From the NCBI GenBank assembly GCA_038502395.1, contig JARJIL010000004.1, forward strand, positions 31,390,647 through 31,454,646: DNA of 64,000 nucleotides, in the 5' to 3' direction. The notes beneath the pieces were generated by a model. It was not told the origin of the DNA and ran no database searches. It was given only the letters and a program-made list of their open reading frames with translations. The stretch is from Dittrichia graveolens. Lineage: Eukaryota; Streptophyta; Magnoliopsida; Asterales; Asteraceae. Numbering within the stretch: position 1 is the first letter of the stretch; each line of letters begins with the position of its first letter. Both the position numbers and the translations under genes were made by a program. Below are positions 1-12,517 of this stretch, piece by piece.

Positions 1-1669
1 AAGTCATTTCTTGCAAGATAGCTAGTCCCGCTCAACAACAATACACAAGGGGATTAGACACAACCATCCGCGCTGGTGGGGGAGCATAAAGCAGTCCACC
101 AAGCATCGTTTACGGAACCATAGGCTCCTTAGGTAACTCAGCTACATCCAGCTAATTACCCCTCATGATATAAGGCACGATGCTTCTACAGAACCTACGA
201 TCCGGAACGTTACCTCGAATCACCGTTAAGTCCCGAATCACCTGTTCAAGGATCCCTGGAACCCAATTACAGAGTTGACCTTAACCATGCTTGAAGATGT
301 CCGCGAACTTTTCACATACACATAGCTGATCCAATCTGGATCATTCACTTAGCATGCATATTTATTCATTAAGCATGCATATTCATTCATTTCATCATTA
401 CGGATCCAATCTGATCCCTAGCATACGTATCATTAATCTTTCACATAGTGATCTACTCAGGATCAGTATCACACATATCATTCATCTTAACTAGGCGGCT
501 CCAATTCTGGATTCCGCTGGCATGCACTTAGCTTACATTTAACGAGTATTTAACATGGCATAGTGCATTAAATAGCATGGCAACACTTACATATCTACTT
601 TCAAGCATACATGCAACTTAAACATCTTACATCACATACAATACATTTAGCAAGTAATTATTCCTCTACTGAGGCTTACGGAAGTCGGTACTCAGCTGAG
701 TAGCTTAGAACAAATAGTTATTTCACTTATGCTTTACTTAACTTGACAAGTTCACCTAGAACATCATTACTTACATAAATCATCTATACATACAAAGAAT
801 GACTACTAAAATAAACATAGGAACCCCAAATCTGGACTTAGTACAAATCCGCCAAATCTTGCGGATTTTGGGAAATCCGAGGCTGTCTTGTGGAATCCGA
901 CAAACTAACTGAATCCGACATACATTGCGGAATCCGACATACATTGCAGAATCCGACATACATTGCGGATTCCGACACACTTGCAGGTTTCAGAATCCGA
1001 CACTTACAGACTGGAATTCCGCCACCTTCTTAATTCATTTTTAAGAATTTCATACTTGTTAGTTTTACATTTAAAAACACTTTAGATCTTCATATATCAT
1101 CCATATGAATCTCAAAAACACAACAACACCTTTTAAAAACATCAAACATACCAAAACCCACTTTCAAGTAAGCTTGGTATGTTCATTAATGGAGTTTTCA
1201 TTTGAATTTGAATTTCCAGCCATGATTCATCTCATATCTATTGCAAATCAAGCTTAAACTTTATAACTAAACATATACTAACCTTTGCTTGATTCTCAAT
1301 TCCAAATCTTCCAATCTTCAAGAATTCCGAGAGAGAAGGTGTGTGTTTTGCTCTTACCAACTTTGACTAATCTTAGTCAATATACCCATACATACTTATA
1401 TATAAAACCCATGTCCAGAGGCAACCGCCTTTGGATTCTTTTTCTTTTCTTTTCTTTCTTTTATTATACATTTACGTAGATATATATTATCACACAAATA
1501 TACACACATATATATATATATATATATTTCATTTAACAATTAACACAAATACATTCTCATTAATATAATTAGCTTACATACAACTATCCAACTTGGACCC
1601 TTTACATAATTTACTATCTTACGTACACTTACGACGATTTACAACTAGGCCCAAATCGAGGATGTTACA
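1..1669 (-). mobile_element. Ty3-gypsy-type LTR, partial, cut by the left window edge
   Basis: The right end reads GAGGATGTTACA, the reverse complement of a TGTAACATCC LTR start, so the LTR lies on the minus strand. No polypurine tract follows the end at 1669, so this is a 5' LTR or solo LTR rather than a 3' LTR joined to an internal region. It contains a TA repeat at about 1508-1528 and a small array of CCGACATACATTGCGGA-type units at about 911-975. No coding sequence is supported. The other boundary is outside the window or not recognisable. Confidence 0.6.
895..1005. repeat. Short tandem array of GAATCCGACATACATTGCG units in an LTR
   Basis: Three near-identical 19-bp copies run head to tail from about 911, with degenerate copies on both sides. 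GCGGAATCCG and GCGGATTCCG form short inverted repeats. The array sits inside the LTR at 1-1669. Confidence 0.75.
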
Positions 1670-3049
1670 CTTTTTAGAGGAAGAGAACGAACGTTTGGTT
1701 GCAGGAGAAGGCTAGCGGCAAATGTGTTTTGAATTAGGGTTGGCAGAGAGAGATATGTTATATTTATAAAACAAAACATTTTGAAAAAAAGGTATTTGTA
1801 ACACCATTTTTTCATATTTAACTTATAAAATACTTTAAACTTCCATTAACACCAAAATGATTATCAGAGTTACAAAACACTAGTTCATATTTACACATAT
1901 TAATGAGTATTTCAAAAGACGTGTCAAATCCATCTTTCATTTATTCCGGAGCAATCTAAACCATCAAGGAGCTAGGCCTTACCCTTGCTAGAACTTGAGC
2001 CACTCCAAAAAATCCAATCTTGAACCACCACGAAACAATCTACACCCTCGGAACCACGGACACAAACTTGAACTTGAACTTGGACACGAACCGGACCTTA
2101 TAACACAAACATGAACGGGAGCTACAAACACGAACCGAAACTACACACTGATTTTGCACTCGAACCCGAACCACATAACTTGAACTCGAACAGAAACATG
2201 CACACGAACATGAACCCGAGCCAGAACCATACATCAATCTTACACCCGAACTGGAACACACCATTTTGCACCCGAACCCGATCTTGCATACACCGATCTT
2301 GCACCCGAACTACACAATGAGAACCCGAACCATAACCACTCACCGATCTTGCACATGAACCCAAACTGGAACCACACACCATTTTGCACCCCGATCCCGA
2401 TCTTGCACCCTAGAACTCGGACCATCCAAATCTTGACCCCTTTACTCGAACTAACCTTGAAAACTCGAATGGAACAATGGATCTTGAACAAATAGAAAGT
2501 AAAAATAAAGAGGGAAGGTCCTCCAGACCGCCAGCTTACGCCGATGGCTAGTGAAGGGCATCGGCGGCAGTGCTTTTGAGAGGAAGAGAACGAACGTTTT
2601 GGTTGCAGGATAAGGCCAGTGGCAAATGTGTTTTGAATTAGGGTTGGGAGAGAGATGTTATATTTATAAAACAAATTTTTTTGAATAAAAGGTATTTGTA
2701 ACACCATTTTTTCATATTGAACTTATAAAATACTTTAAACTTTCGTTAACACCAAAAGATTATCACTACTACAAAACACTAGTTCATATTTACACATGTT
2801 AACGAGTATTTCAAAAGACATGTAAAAATCCATCTTTCATTTAATCCGGAGCTATCCAAACCATCAAGGAGCTGGGGTCTTACCCTTGCTGGAACCTGAG
2901 CTTTCAACATACAACACTGAAACATAAGCTAACGCTTAGTGAGCATACTATCTGAACTCAAATAATCATAAAACAGGGGTAAAGTCTCCCAAGGATGTTT
3001 CGCATCCAAGCTATAACACCTGTAAATTTGTTTAAACTGTTACCGTATT
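1670..3049 (-). repeat. Old gypsy LTR piece present twice (copies at 1670-2010 and 2571-2905)
   Basis: The same block appears twice about 900 bp apart. It runs from AGAGGAAGAGAACGAACG through GGTATTTGTAACACC to the CATCAAGGAGCT segment, with scattered substitutions. TGTAACACC at about 1799 and 2699 looks like an LTR terminus. From about 2880 to 3049 the second copy continues with CTGAAACATAAGCTAACGC and later sequence that matches the neighbouring LTR (3240-3384), so it is a diverged relative of that LTR. The spacer 2040-2460 is degenerate repetition of CCCGAAC and TTGCAC words. No gene is supported. Confidence 0.6.
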
Positions 3050-4360
3050 TGTAACACCACTTTTCAGTTTTTAACTTAAAAACATTATCTTATAAATTAG
3101 CACCAAGAATATCAGAGTTTCACAAAAATATTGTTTCTAAGTATACACGTGCTAACATTTACAAAAGTAGTGTCAAAGTTTGCTTCTTGAAAACCAGGAG
3201 CTATCCGGCTGAACATCGCACCGGGGCCTCACCTTGCTAGAATTACCACTTGCAAACATATAAAGCTGAAACATAAGCTAACGCTTAGTGAGCATACTAA
3301 CTGAACAGAAGTAAAGTCTTCCCAGATGTCTTGCATCCAAGCTGTAGCACCTGCAACCTGCATAAACTGTTACTGTTCTTGGTATACAGCGTAGCTGTAT
3401 ACCCTGTCACTAATCCGGTACGTAACTATGTAGCCTGTTACCGATCTTGTGCATAGCTACACCACCTGGTTAGCTATACACCTCTTCTATACAACATATA
3501 TATACATATCAAAGCTGTGCCTATTAACAGGAATATCATGCTATTCATCTATATCCTAGTAATGTGCTAATGATGCTAAAGGATTAGTATACTCACCTGG
3601 TAACTGGGTTGAATGCTAAACATATAACTTGTGCTGTCAAGTCTTCAAATATCTTCCTGTACCAGAGAATAAGCTAAACATTACTAACTGCTCAAGTGTG
3701 TTGAAAATGGGCCTACACGGGCCGTGTACCCTGTACACTACACGACCTATCTTGGCCACATGGCCTATGCTGACACATCACCCTACACGGGTCGTGTAAC
3801 CCTGCACCGGCCGTGTATCCTTTATACTACATGACCATGTATCCCTACATGGCCTAGCACCGCCTTTGACCTCTACACGGGCCATGTAACCCTACACGGG
3901 CCGTGTACCTTACATGCTACACGACCATGTTCAACTACATGGTCTATCACCGGCTTAAAACACATGTATACGGCCGTGTAGACCTACACGGGCCGTGTAC
4001 ATGACGACCTGCAACTTTCTGTCAAGAACATAGCTGCTGTTCTTGATTCAAATCCCTTTTTAAACATTTCCAGAACTTGTAAAACATAATACCACATCTG
4101 GAACTACTAAGTAACAATTAGAAACACTACTACTAACAACAATCTATGATTTCACCTTTGAAATCACCTTCTTGACTCAATACACATAAAAATCAATCAA
4201 GAACACTTACCTTTTTATTAGAAATCACTTGCAGGTTGTTATACCACTATAATCTTGCTGATTGAGCTGAGAGAACATGAGGATGGGCTGTTCTTTGAAG
4301 GTAGCTATGCAAAGATGGTGGTTTGACTTACTTAGTCAAACTTCCATCACACACACACAT

Positions 4361-4421
<61 letters not shown>

Positions 4422-4554
4422 TTCCAATAACTACTAAACAGCCCCTGCACTTATCAACTTTCAAAATGGCAACTTTAACCCCTATAGTTTTTATAAACAC
4501 CCTAATCTTTTACAATGCTTAGCCATAGCAACTTTTTAACTTTGGGGCGTTACA
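3050..4554 (-). mobile_element. 3' LTR of degenerate gypsy element (about 1.5 kb)
   Basis: The LTR begins TGTAACACCACTTTT and ends GGGGCGTTACA, giving TG...CA ends in minus orientation. A polypurine tract (AAGTGGGGAAG on the minus strand) adjoins it at about 4557-4568, which marks it as the 3' LTR. The first 335 bp are repeated at 17393-17743 next to a primer-binding site, so that is the partner 5' LTR. The LTR holds a cluster of CTACACGGGCCGTGTA-type palindromes (3713-4003) and a CA/TA microsatellite (about 4350-4418). Confidence 0.85.
3713..4003. repeat. Cluster of ACACGGGCCGTGT palindromes in gypsy LTR
   Basis: At least six copies of CTACACGG(G)CCGTGTA or degraded forms occur within 290 bp, separated by TACACTACACGACC-type spacers. 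The core is a near-perfect inverted repeat. The related LTR copy at 25985-26120 holds a degraded version, so the array belonged to the family and is decaying. Confidence 0.8.
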
Positions 4555-5506
4555 AATCTTCCCCACTTGGAACGATTTGTCCCCGAAATCTATTGTACAA
4601 CGAATTCTGCGTTATACCAGGCTGAATGCTAGTCTTACCTCTTCTCATCTCTGAATGCTATCGCAGTGCACTGACGATAGTCATGCATCACATACTATCC
4701 GCTACCGTAGTAGACGGTTTGAAACATACTAACCAAGAGACACGTATTATACCTAGCATGACATTTATACACCTAAGTGTAATCAGAACTCTTTCTGTAT
4801 CTTCACTGTACCTTTACAAATTCTATCCATTCTTTACATAAACTCTTAACCCTTTCTCTCTAAAATAAACACTGACTGTCTTATATAACTGATCATCTCA
4901 TCCACTAGCACATCATATAGAAGAACAACTGCTGATTCATCTACTAACCACCCACAAGGGTGGAACTTCTCTGGTAATTCCAGTCTGTATAATACTTTAC
5001 CTCATCTTGCGATGATCCATTAACTTTCTACTATGGTCCCATTCTTGACAATACATAGTCATCAATCTGGAACTCTAACAGTCTGCATATCCTTTCCATC
5101 TATTCTGGCCCGCTCTTAACTGCTCACGTATCTACTGTATATACTCGGTCTACTGCTATACTGTTCCTACACCATTCCACTTTTCTGACTGGCTTTACCT
5201 CAACAAACAGGGGTCTTACACGTTCTATTACACAACATCTCGCATGGTAACATACCAACATCCAAAAAGGTAACTACTAACTAAAGAGCTTTGCTAACAA
5301 TATACAAATGTCCTAACTACCACTGAAATCATCAACACATGATTTGCGTCTGTCCTCTAGTATCTGTATCTTTCTCTCACTCTGTTCTTCCTCCCGAGGG
5401 TGGATTACTGAACTGAGGTGTAACAGGACCTCCATATCTGACTACTATCTTTTCCAACTACACATCTGTCACTCTTTCTGAAGGATACACTTCCTTTACT
5501 AGAACA

Positions 5507-5562
<56 letters not shown>

Positions 5563-8280
5563 CTGTGAGTCTACTTACTGCTTCTTATATAACATCAAAC
5601 CCCTGAGGAGTTCTATGTAGTCTGACAACTAGATTACTTACATTCTCTTATTTCCATACTAATATCTTCAACAACTATAACTTCCCACATAACTTCTGGT
5701 GCTCTGCTTTTATCTCAATACGAGTTAGGCGTATTCAATATATCTTACTATATCACGTTTCATTCTTGACGGCCATCTCTTACTAATTCTAACACTGAGC
5801 CTTTAATACACTACTACTGATTGTTTCCTTTATCTGCTTCAATTGAACTACTTTAAACTTATCAAATTTGAGACTAACGGTTTCCATTCTTGTTCTATAC
5901 ATATAAATCCATACAGTTTCTGTCTTTCTGCTTAAAATATCTGTAACCACATTAACTTTACTCATGAGATTTAAAATCTCACAATCACCCTCTTTAGAAG
6001 CTCTACTCACTATCACTAACACACACTTATATTCTACTATTCTGGGAAACACCTGAAGCTGCTATTATCTGAATAGCTAGTACACTTAACTTAATAAGGA
6101 CAATGTCGTCCTATCTTATTAATAAAAACATCTACTATCTGTTCTCTATCATGAGTTGGGGAGTTGCTTTCATATATCTTTAACTAGCAGTTAACATATA
6201 CTATAACCTTTTCCCTGTACAATCTAACCTCCACCAAAGGACGTCACTATTAACCACCATGCCTTCCATTTCATCTAGTAATGCTGATACTCGAGTATTA
6301 CATCAATCATACTTTAACATATCACCCACTTTCTACTGATCCTCATTTCTCCTGAATTCTTTGCTCTTCCTAGTCAATGGACTTGGGGATATTGCTATCT
6401 TAGAAAAGTCTAATATAATTCATTTGAAGTATTCTGCAAGCTCATAGAAACTTCTCACTTCTGTAGGATTCTGTGGCGGTTTTCACTTCATCACTGCTTT
6501 CACTTTGGCTGAATCTGTTTCAATCTTTTCTAATTAACGAAGCAATCTAAGGGTTGCACTTCTTATAACTAAACTTTACAGTTGGAGAATTTCACATACC
6601 AATTCTCCTTGCATAATGCGTCTAATACTCCTCTGAAACTAACACCTTGTACTTCTGAACTCTTAGAGCAATTAACTGATCATCAATAATCACAATTACT
6701 AATTTATTAAACATAGTTCAACAAACTATACTCTTTAACTCTGTAATCTATACATATTTTGAACAAGCCATCTTCCTCTTTTTTACAACTAATTCAATAC
6801 ACCTTACGGTAAGCTACTGGGTCGGATAATACTTTTATCCATCAACTCTTGCACTGACTTCAACAATTGCTGTATATCTGAAAGCTGCTTCGGCTTCCCT
6901 CTCCTTGCTAGAATCTCTCACAAAAGCTGATAATGTTTTACAATCAAAGACTAGATACTTTCTTTCTTTTGCTAACAAACAAGCATACTAGCTCTTATAT
7001 ATTTATCTTTACTAAACACTTCTTCCCCACTTGGGGTCTAAGGCCGTACTGTTCTCTGATTACATACTATCTGAACTTGATACTGACTCAACCAATTCAA
7101 ACCAATAACTGCTCAAAACTCTTTAATCATGACTGGTATAAGATCAATAGAAAACTGGGAATCATATCTCTTATCACATGATTCTTACACCTACTATTCT
7201 CAATAGTAGTCTCATCATCTACTGCCTTTTCTTAAAAAGAAATTCTGTTATACTGTGTGGAATACTCAACTGAACATAACGTGGAACAATGACAAAGATC
7301 TACTTAAACAGAGTCAAATAATACTAGGGAAGGTGTACTATTAGCAACAAAAGGTACCTGCCAGTACACTCGGTTCCACCATTTCTTTCATAGGCATGAG
7401 CTGCGCTTTCACTTACTCACCACTACCCTTGCTTAACCATAGTGGGGTAGAGAATCCACTATGCTTTTCTCTAGAGCTATAAACTTAGGGCAATAAGCTC
7501 AATATGCCCAACTGGTAACACCCTTAGTGCGAACTCTAAAAATCTTTAGGCGCAAGCCTCTGCTTCTCATACTTTCATGCATCTAAGTAAGGAACTAACC
7601 TTCCTTACTGTAGTACAAATACAGATCTCTTGCTTGACGTATTTGCTGGCTCAACTTTTCACTTTTCCACTTACTAATCTCTATCTGATCAACTACTGCT
7701 TTCTCTTTTATACAAAAATCACATTCTCTTTTGCTGTGTTACCGATAACTGTCACTAAACTTTTTCAGATATTACTTTTAAGTATTGAAATGTGTCACTA
7801 CATTTCATATGCTCAATAACAATACACTCTGAACAAAACGAGTTACTTCTATCAACTTCTGGGTGATATTATTCACCACTTCTGTCATCTGTCCTAAAGC
7901 TACAAACTCTTCTAGAATCTTATCTATTCAAGCTGATTGGTGCAAATTGCATCTCTGACATATCTCTAAACAAAGCCTAATCATTGCCTCTATATGTACC
8001 TTCTCTTTCCCTGGTAACAATAAAGTCTACTGATCTTTTGTTGTTGCATACACCAAGCTCAAAACATGCATAACTTTTCATTCTACTAGACATCCGAATG
8101 TACGGAACGCCCCTTCCGTTTCTGCTGGTCAATGATTGTTCACAATCGAATCTACAACCCCCTTCCAAAAGGAGATGCCTTGCCGACTGAAAATCTCTAT
8201 AAGTACACCCTTTTAAATTTATAACTGACCCATTCTGACTTCAAATCTCACAACCTTCTGAACCTATATTATTGCAGCCT
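4555..8280 (-). pseudogene. Degenerate gypsy internal region, pol side
   Basis: No long open frame survives. The order of remnants read on the minus strand still fits a Ty3-gypsy pol. A reverse-transcriptase trace lies near 6700-6850, with words matching a K-K-x-D-G segment and a conserved tyrosine-rich stretch. Integrase C-terminal traces at 4970-5030 and 5190-5260 resemble the intact frame at 62656-63573 at the nucleotide level. The chromodomain end is at 4570-4640. A TA microsatellite of about 50 bp sits at 5511-5560. The region is interrupted at 8281 by a copia insertion and resumes at 16734. Confidence 0.6.
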
Positions 8281-8285
8281 ATACT

Positions 8286-9098
8286 TGTTGGGTTTTCGTG
8301 GTCTAAAATCGCAACGGAAGCAAAACAAGTAGAAAATAATTTCAAAATTTGACCACGAATACGCCCACCAGATAGACCAAAACTCTAGACATGACTAAGC
8401 AACAAAATAAAACATACAAAGAGATAGAGTTATACCCTTGATGCTTTCTTCTTTGTATTCGCAAGTTTGGAGTTTGGAAGCCTCGTGTACTAACGTGTAC
8501 ACCTCTATTGAAGTCCACACCAAGTCTTGATCTTTTCCCACTTGCTAGAGTGTTAGGTACGCCAACCTAAACACCACAAAGATGTCTACACAATAGAACC
8601 AAAGCCTTGGAACTACTTTGTGTGTTTGAGAGAGAGAAGTGTGCAATGTATGTATTTTTCTTTCAAGAGCTTGTAACACAACAAAGGAATCAAGCACCAC
8701 CTTTTATAGACTCTTCAAAAGAGAATAAAAACGTGCATGCATTGATCATCCATCAATAAGCAATAAAACACAATAATCTCCTTCATAAACAGCTTTGAAA
8801 GCTGTTTAAGAAGACTGTAACTGCACGGGGCATGGCCGTGCCTCACAAGGCACGGGCGTACCAGCCCAAAAGGCCAAGCCCAAGTCACGCCCGACTTGGG
8901 CTCGTTCCTGCCCGTAGGGCACGGCCGTACCTCATAGAGGCACGGGCATGCCTTGGCCCACCAGAACCAGTTTCTGGTTTTCTCTCTCATTAGACCATCC
9001 GTGATGCCGGAATCGATACTTGGCGTGTGACCCAATAGGCCCTTGCTTCATCAGCCATGACACCGACTCGTGTGTGTGTCAGTGGGCATAACCCAACA
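8286..9098 (-). repeat. 3' LTR of the nested copia element (813 bp)
   Basis: Starts TGTTGGGTTTTCG and ends GGGCATAACCCAACA. The adjoining minus-strand sequence GCAAGTGGGAGTC (9099-9111) is a polypurine tract, which identifies the 3' LTR. It carries one set of GGCACGG/CCGTGCC inverted repeats at about 8823-8955. Confidence 0.95.
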
Positions 9099-9991
9099 GA
9101 CTCCCACTTGCACATGACAAACTCACGAAAGTCGTCACCGACATAGAGCGGCCTCTAGCAAGGCATCTATGCCCCCAAGTCAGCACAGGGTTTGTCTTCC
9201 CACAACAAATACCTAACCAAGAGGAAAGGTCCTATGGATAAGTGATTATATACCCCTTCGTTCACGATATCCGTTGTGAATGCATGTCATGGAACATGAT
9301 CAACCCCAAATCATTCACGATTATGTTTCTCGATATAGACTAACTATGACTAACAAAACAAGTTGCATAATTGATCCACCATCAATTCAACTTGAGCACG
9401 GCCATGCATTTTGGTTTGTCATCAGCTTAGTCAACGAGGGGCCCAACGATATCTCTCAAAAGAGGAACGAATACCTTTGACTACACCGTCCTATCATAAT
9501 AACAAGTTCTTGCCTAAAAACTTCCCTTATAACAGCCAGTTACGAACTGCGTTAGAAAGCAATCTAAACAAGTCCAAGTTAATAATCAAGCAACACGTGC
9601 ATCTCCAATAGAAGGATAAATAATATTATCATCCTGATTTACTCGTGATAATATCCATGAAGTAAACTCAGGTACGGGTCCTCCAACTACTTAATCACCA
9701 TTAAGTACAGGCTAGTGTTGCGTAAACAAGTATTCAATCCAAGATGAAAACTTTACCAACCACTTGCCTCGATCTTAATTCACTTCTTCCTCCCAATGAA
9801 GAACGACCGATCGTGGAGTATTTAGAATAAACAAGTTTATTCATGGGAGTATTAAACATGCAAAGATAGAACACAATAATGTTTCATAAAGTCATCGCAC
9901 CATGCGTATATTAAATCCCCATTTAATAGTCATTACAATAAGAAATACATTATTGCTTTAATGTTCTCAATAACAAATACAACTAAAACAA
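9099..9991 (-). other. Copia 3' non-coding region between RNase H stop and polypurine tract
   Basis: About 890 bp with no supported reading frame. It contains GAGCACGGCCATGCATTT at about 9394-9411, a string that recurs in a related fragment inside intron 2 of the renalase-like gene (about 39833-39852). Polypurine tract at 9099-9111. Confidence 0.7.
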
Positions 9992-10687
9992 CTAAACCAA
10001 GTCACTAGCAAATCTAATACCAATAGACTTAGCATGAGAATCATGCTTAACTTGTGACAAAGGTTTGGTGAGTGGATCTGCCAGGTTCCCCTCAGTCGGT
10101 ACTCTACTAACCACAATGTCACCATTCTCAATGATATCACGAATAAAATGATATTTCCGAACAATGCGTCTCATACGTCGATGCGCTCTTGGTTCCTTAG
10201 CTAGATCTACTGCACCCTCATTGTCACAGAAGATCTCAATAGGGTTAGCAATGCTAGGAACAACTTCAAGGTATTGAATGAATTTCTTCATCCAGACGGC
10301 TTCCTTAGCAACCTCGCTTGCAGCAATATACTCTGACTCCGTGGTTGAATCGGCCACGGTATCTTGCTTGGAACTTCTCCAACTTATTGCTCCACCATTT
10401 AACAAGAATACAAATCCCGATTGAGACCGGCAATCATCCTTGTCCGTTTGGAAGCTAGCATCAGAATATCCAGTAACTCTGAGCTCCTCCGATCCACCGA
10501 ACACTAAAAACATTTCCTTAGTTCTCCGAAGATATTTAAGGATGTTTTTAACCGCAACCCAATGACTTTGACCAGGGTTAGCCTGATATCGGCTCGTCAT
10601 GCTCAAGGCATACGACACATCAGGCCGAGTACATAGCATAGCATACATGATCGATCCTACTACCGAAGCATACGGGACTCGACTCAT
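9992..10687 (-). pseudogene. Copia RNase H segment of the nested element
   Basis: A 231-residue frame carries copia RNase H landmarks in order: GYSDASF (first catalytic Asp), TESEYIAASEVAKEAVW (Glu), IFCDNEGAVDLA (Asp) and the terminal ADPLTKPL. The upstream part, SRVPYASVVGSIMYAM, is the usual RT to RNase H connection. It is in the same frame as the RT block at 10703-11977 and separated from it by a single TAA at 10703-10705, so the two were once one polyprotein. The ATG at 10687 is an internal methionine, not a true start. The domain itself looks intact. Confidence 0.9.
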
Positions 10688-10702
10688 TTCTTCTAGTTCC
10701 TT

Positions 10703-11977
10703 TTAAGAACTAGGACATTGAGACTTTCTCAACGCCATACCATGCAACATAGGCAAATTCCCTTTCTTGGAATCTTGCATCTTTAACCTCTTCAAGACTT
10801 TATCTATGTACGTACTCTGGCTCAAACCAATGAGTCTCTTAGATCTATCTCTATAGATCTTTATCCCCAAAATATATGCTGCTTCTCCCATGTCTTTCAT
10901 AGAGAAGCAACTCCCAAGCCAGGTTTTTACTTCCTGCAAGGTAGTCATGTCACTTCCTATGAGTAGTATGTCATCTACATACAAGACTAGGAAAACTACA
11001 GCACTCCCACTAGCCCTGACATACACACAAGGTTCATCCTTACTTTTAGAAAAGCCAAACTCTTTGACCTTATCATCAAAGCAAATGTTCCAACTCCGAG
11101 ATGCTTGCTTAAGTCCATAAATGGACCTCTTAAGCTTGCAGACTTTATTAGGATATTTGGGGTTTACGTAACCATCAGGTTGTGCCATGTAAACCTCCTC
11201 TACCAACTTCCCAATAAGGAAGGCAGTCTTGACATCTATCTGCCATATTTCGTAATCGTAATATGCAGCGATAGCCATTAGTATCCTAATAGACTTCAAC
11301 ATAGCCACCGGAGAAAAGGTTTCATCATAGTCTACACCATGAGTTTGAGTGAAACCCTTTGCTACCAGTCGGGCTTTGAAGGTGTCTACTTTTCCATCCA
11401 TGTTAGTCTTCTTCCTGAAGACCCATTTGCACCCTACAGGCTTGTGGCCAGGTACCGGATCAACCAAGTCCCATACTTGATTATCCGCCATGGATTGCAT
11501 CTCACTGTCCATTGTCTCCTTCCACCTAGCAGACTCAGGGCCCGCTACGGCTTCCCGGTAGTTGGTCGGTTCACTATGATCCACCAATAGTTCGTCGCCC
11601 TCAGAAATGAGAAACCCATATCTTTCCGGCTCATTACGAACTCTACCAGATCTACGGAGCTCTAATGGTTGTTTATCAGGCACCTCATCCACCGTTGGTT
11701 GAGGTTCCACTTCTTCCGGTGCGCCGACCTCAGAAGCGGTACTAATGCCAACATCAGGTTGATCATTGCTGACATCTAGAATTTCTTCTAGATCGACTTG
11801 CCACCCACTGGCTTCTGTAGATATCAGCTCCCTTTCAAGGAAGACCGCCCTTTGAGCAACAAACACCTTGTTCTCCGAAGGTTTGTAAAACAAACATCCC
11901 ATAGAACCAGCTGGGTAGCCAATGAAAATACACTTCTCGGCTCTGGGTTCAAGTTTGTCTTGAGCTTCACGTCTCAC
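10703..11977 (-). pseudogene. Copia reverse transcriptase segment of the nested element
   Basis: The 424-residue frame starts within the integrase C-terminal region (EKCIFIGYPAGSMGCLFY) and continues into the copia RT. Landmarks are WVFRKKTNMDGKVDTFKARL, QIDVKTAFLIGKL, YGLKQASRSWN and the active-site LYVDDILLIGSD. The frame ends at a TAA that interrupts an otherwise continuous polyprotein. Upstream, an in-frame TGA separates it from the preceding integrase remnant. The role of the intact protein was to copy element RNA into DNA in cytoplasmic particles. Confidence 0.93.
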
Positions 11978-12517
11978 GTAAGCCTCACAACCTCAGACCT
12001 TGAGATAGGCTAGCGAAGGAACCCTTCCATGCCACATCTCGAACGGTGTACTTGCAACCTTCTTTGTTGGTACAAGGTTTAAGGTCCTAGCAGCGGTTTC
12101 CAAAGCATAACCCCAAAAACTTGCAGGTAGCTTTGTACGACTCATCATGGGCCGAACCATATCCAATAAAGTTCGGTTCCTCCTCTCAGCAACCCCATTT
12201 AATTGTGGTGTCCTGGGTGGAGTAAGTTATGAAATAATTCCACAACCCCTAAGATGATCAAGAAACTCGGTACTAAGATACTCACCACCCCTATCGGATC
12301 TGAGAATCTTAATCCGCTTGCCCAATTAATTCTGCACTTCGTTTTGGTATGTCTTAAACACCTCAAAGGTTTTAGACATATGCTTAATCAAATAAACATA
12401 ACCATACCTACTGAAATCATCACTAAAAGTAACGAAGTACCTACAGTTGTTTCTTGTAGCAGACCTAAACGGACCACACACATCCGTGTGAATAATGTCC
12501 ACAAGTCTTTGCCCCAT
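11978..12517 (-). pseudogene. Copia integrase core remnant with several stops
   Basis: The piece at 12326-12517 reads DIIHTDVCGPFRSATRNN and FVTFSDDFSRYGYVYLIKHM, the start of the integrase catalytic core. Further minus-strand sequence toward 11978 still encodes recognisable integrase words, such as the RSDRGGEY region and the ERRNRTL region with the catalytic Glu. At least three stops break it: TAA at about 12325, TAA near 12228, and TGA just upstream of 11977. A frameshift near 12515 separates it from the upstream gag-protease frame. Confidence 0.85.

Noticed and set aside
2040..2707. Overlapping frames of 69-155 codons
   Set aside because: Low-complexity translations of CCCGAAC/TTGCAC repeats in an old LTR, open on both strands at once.
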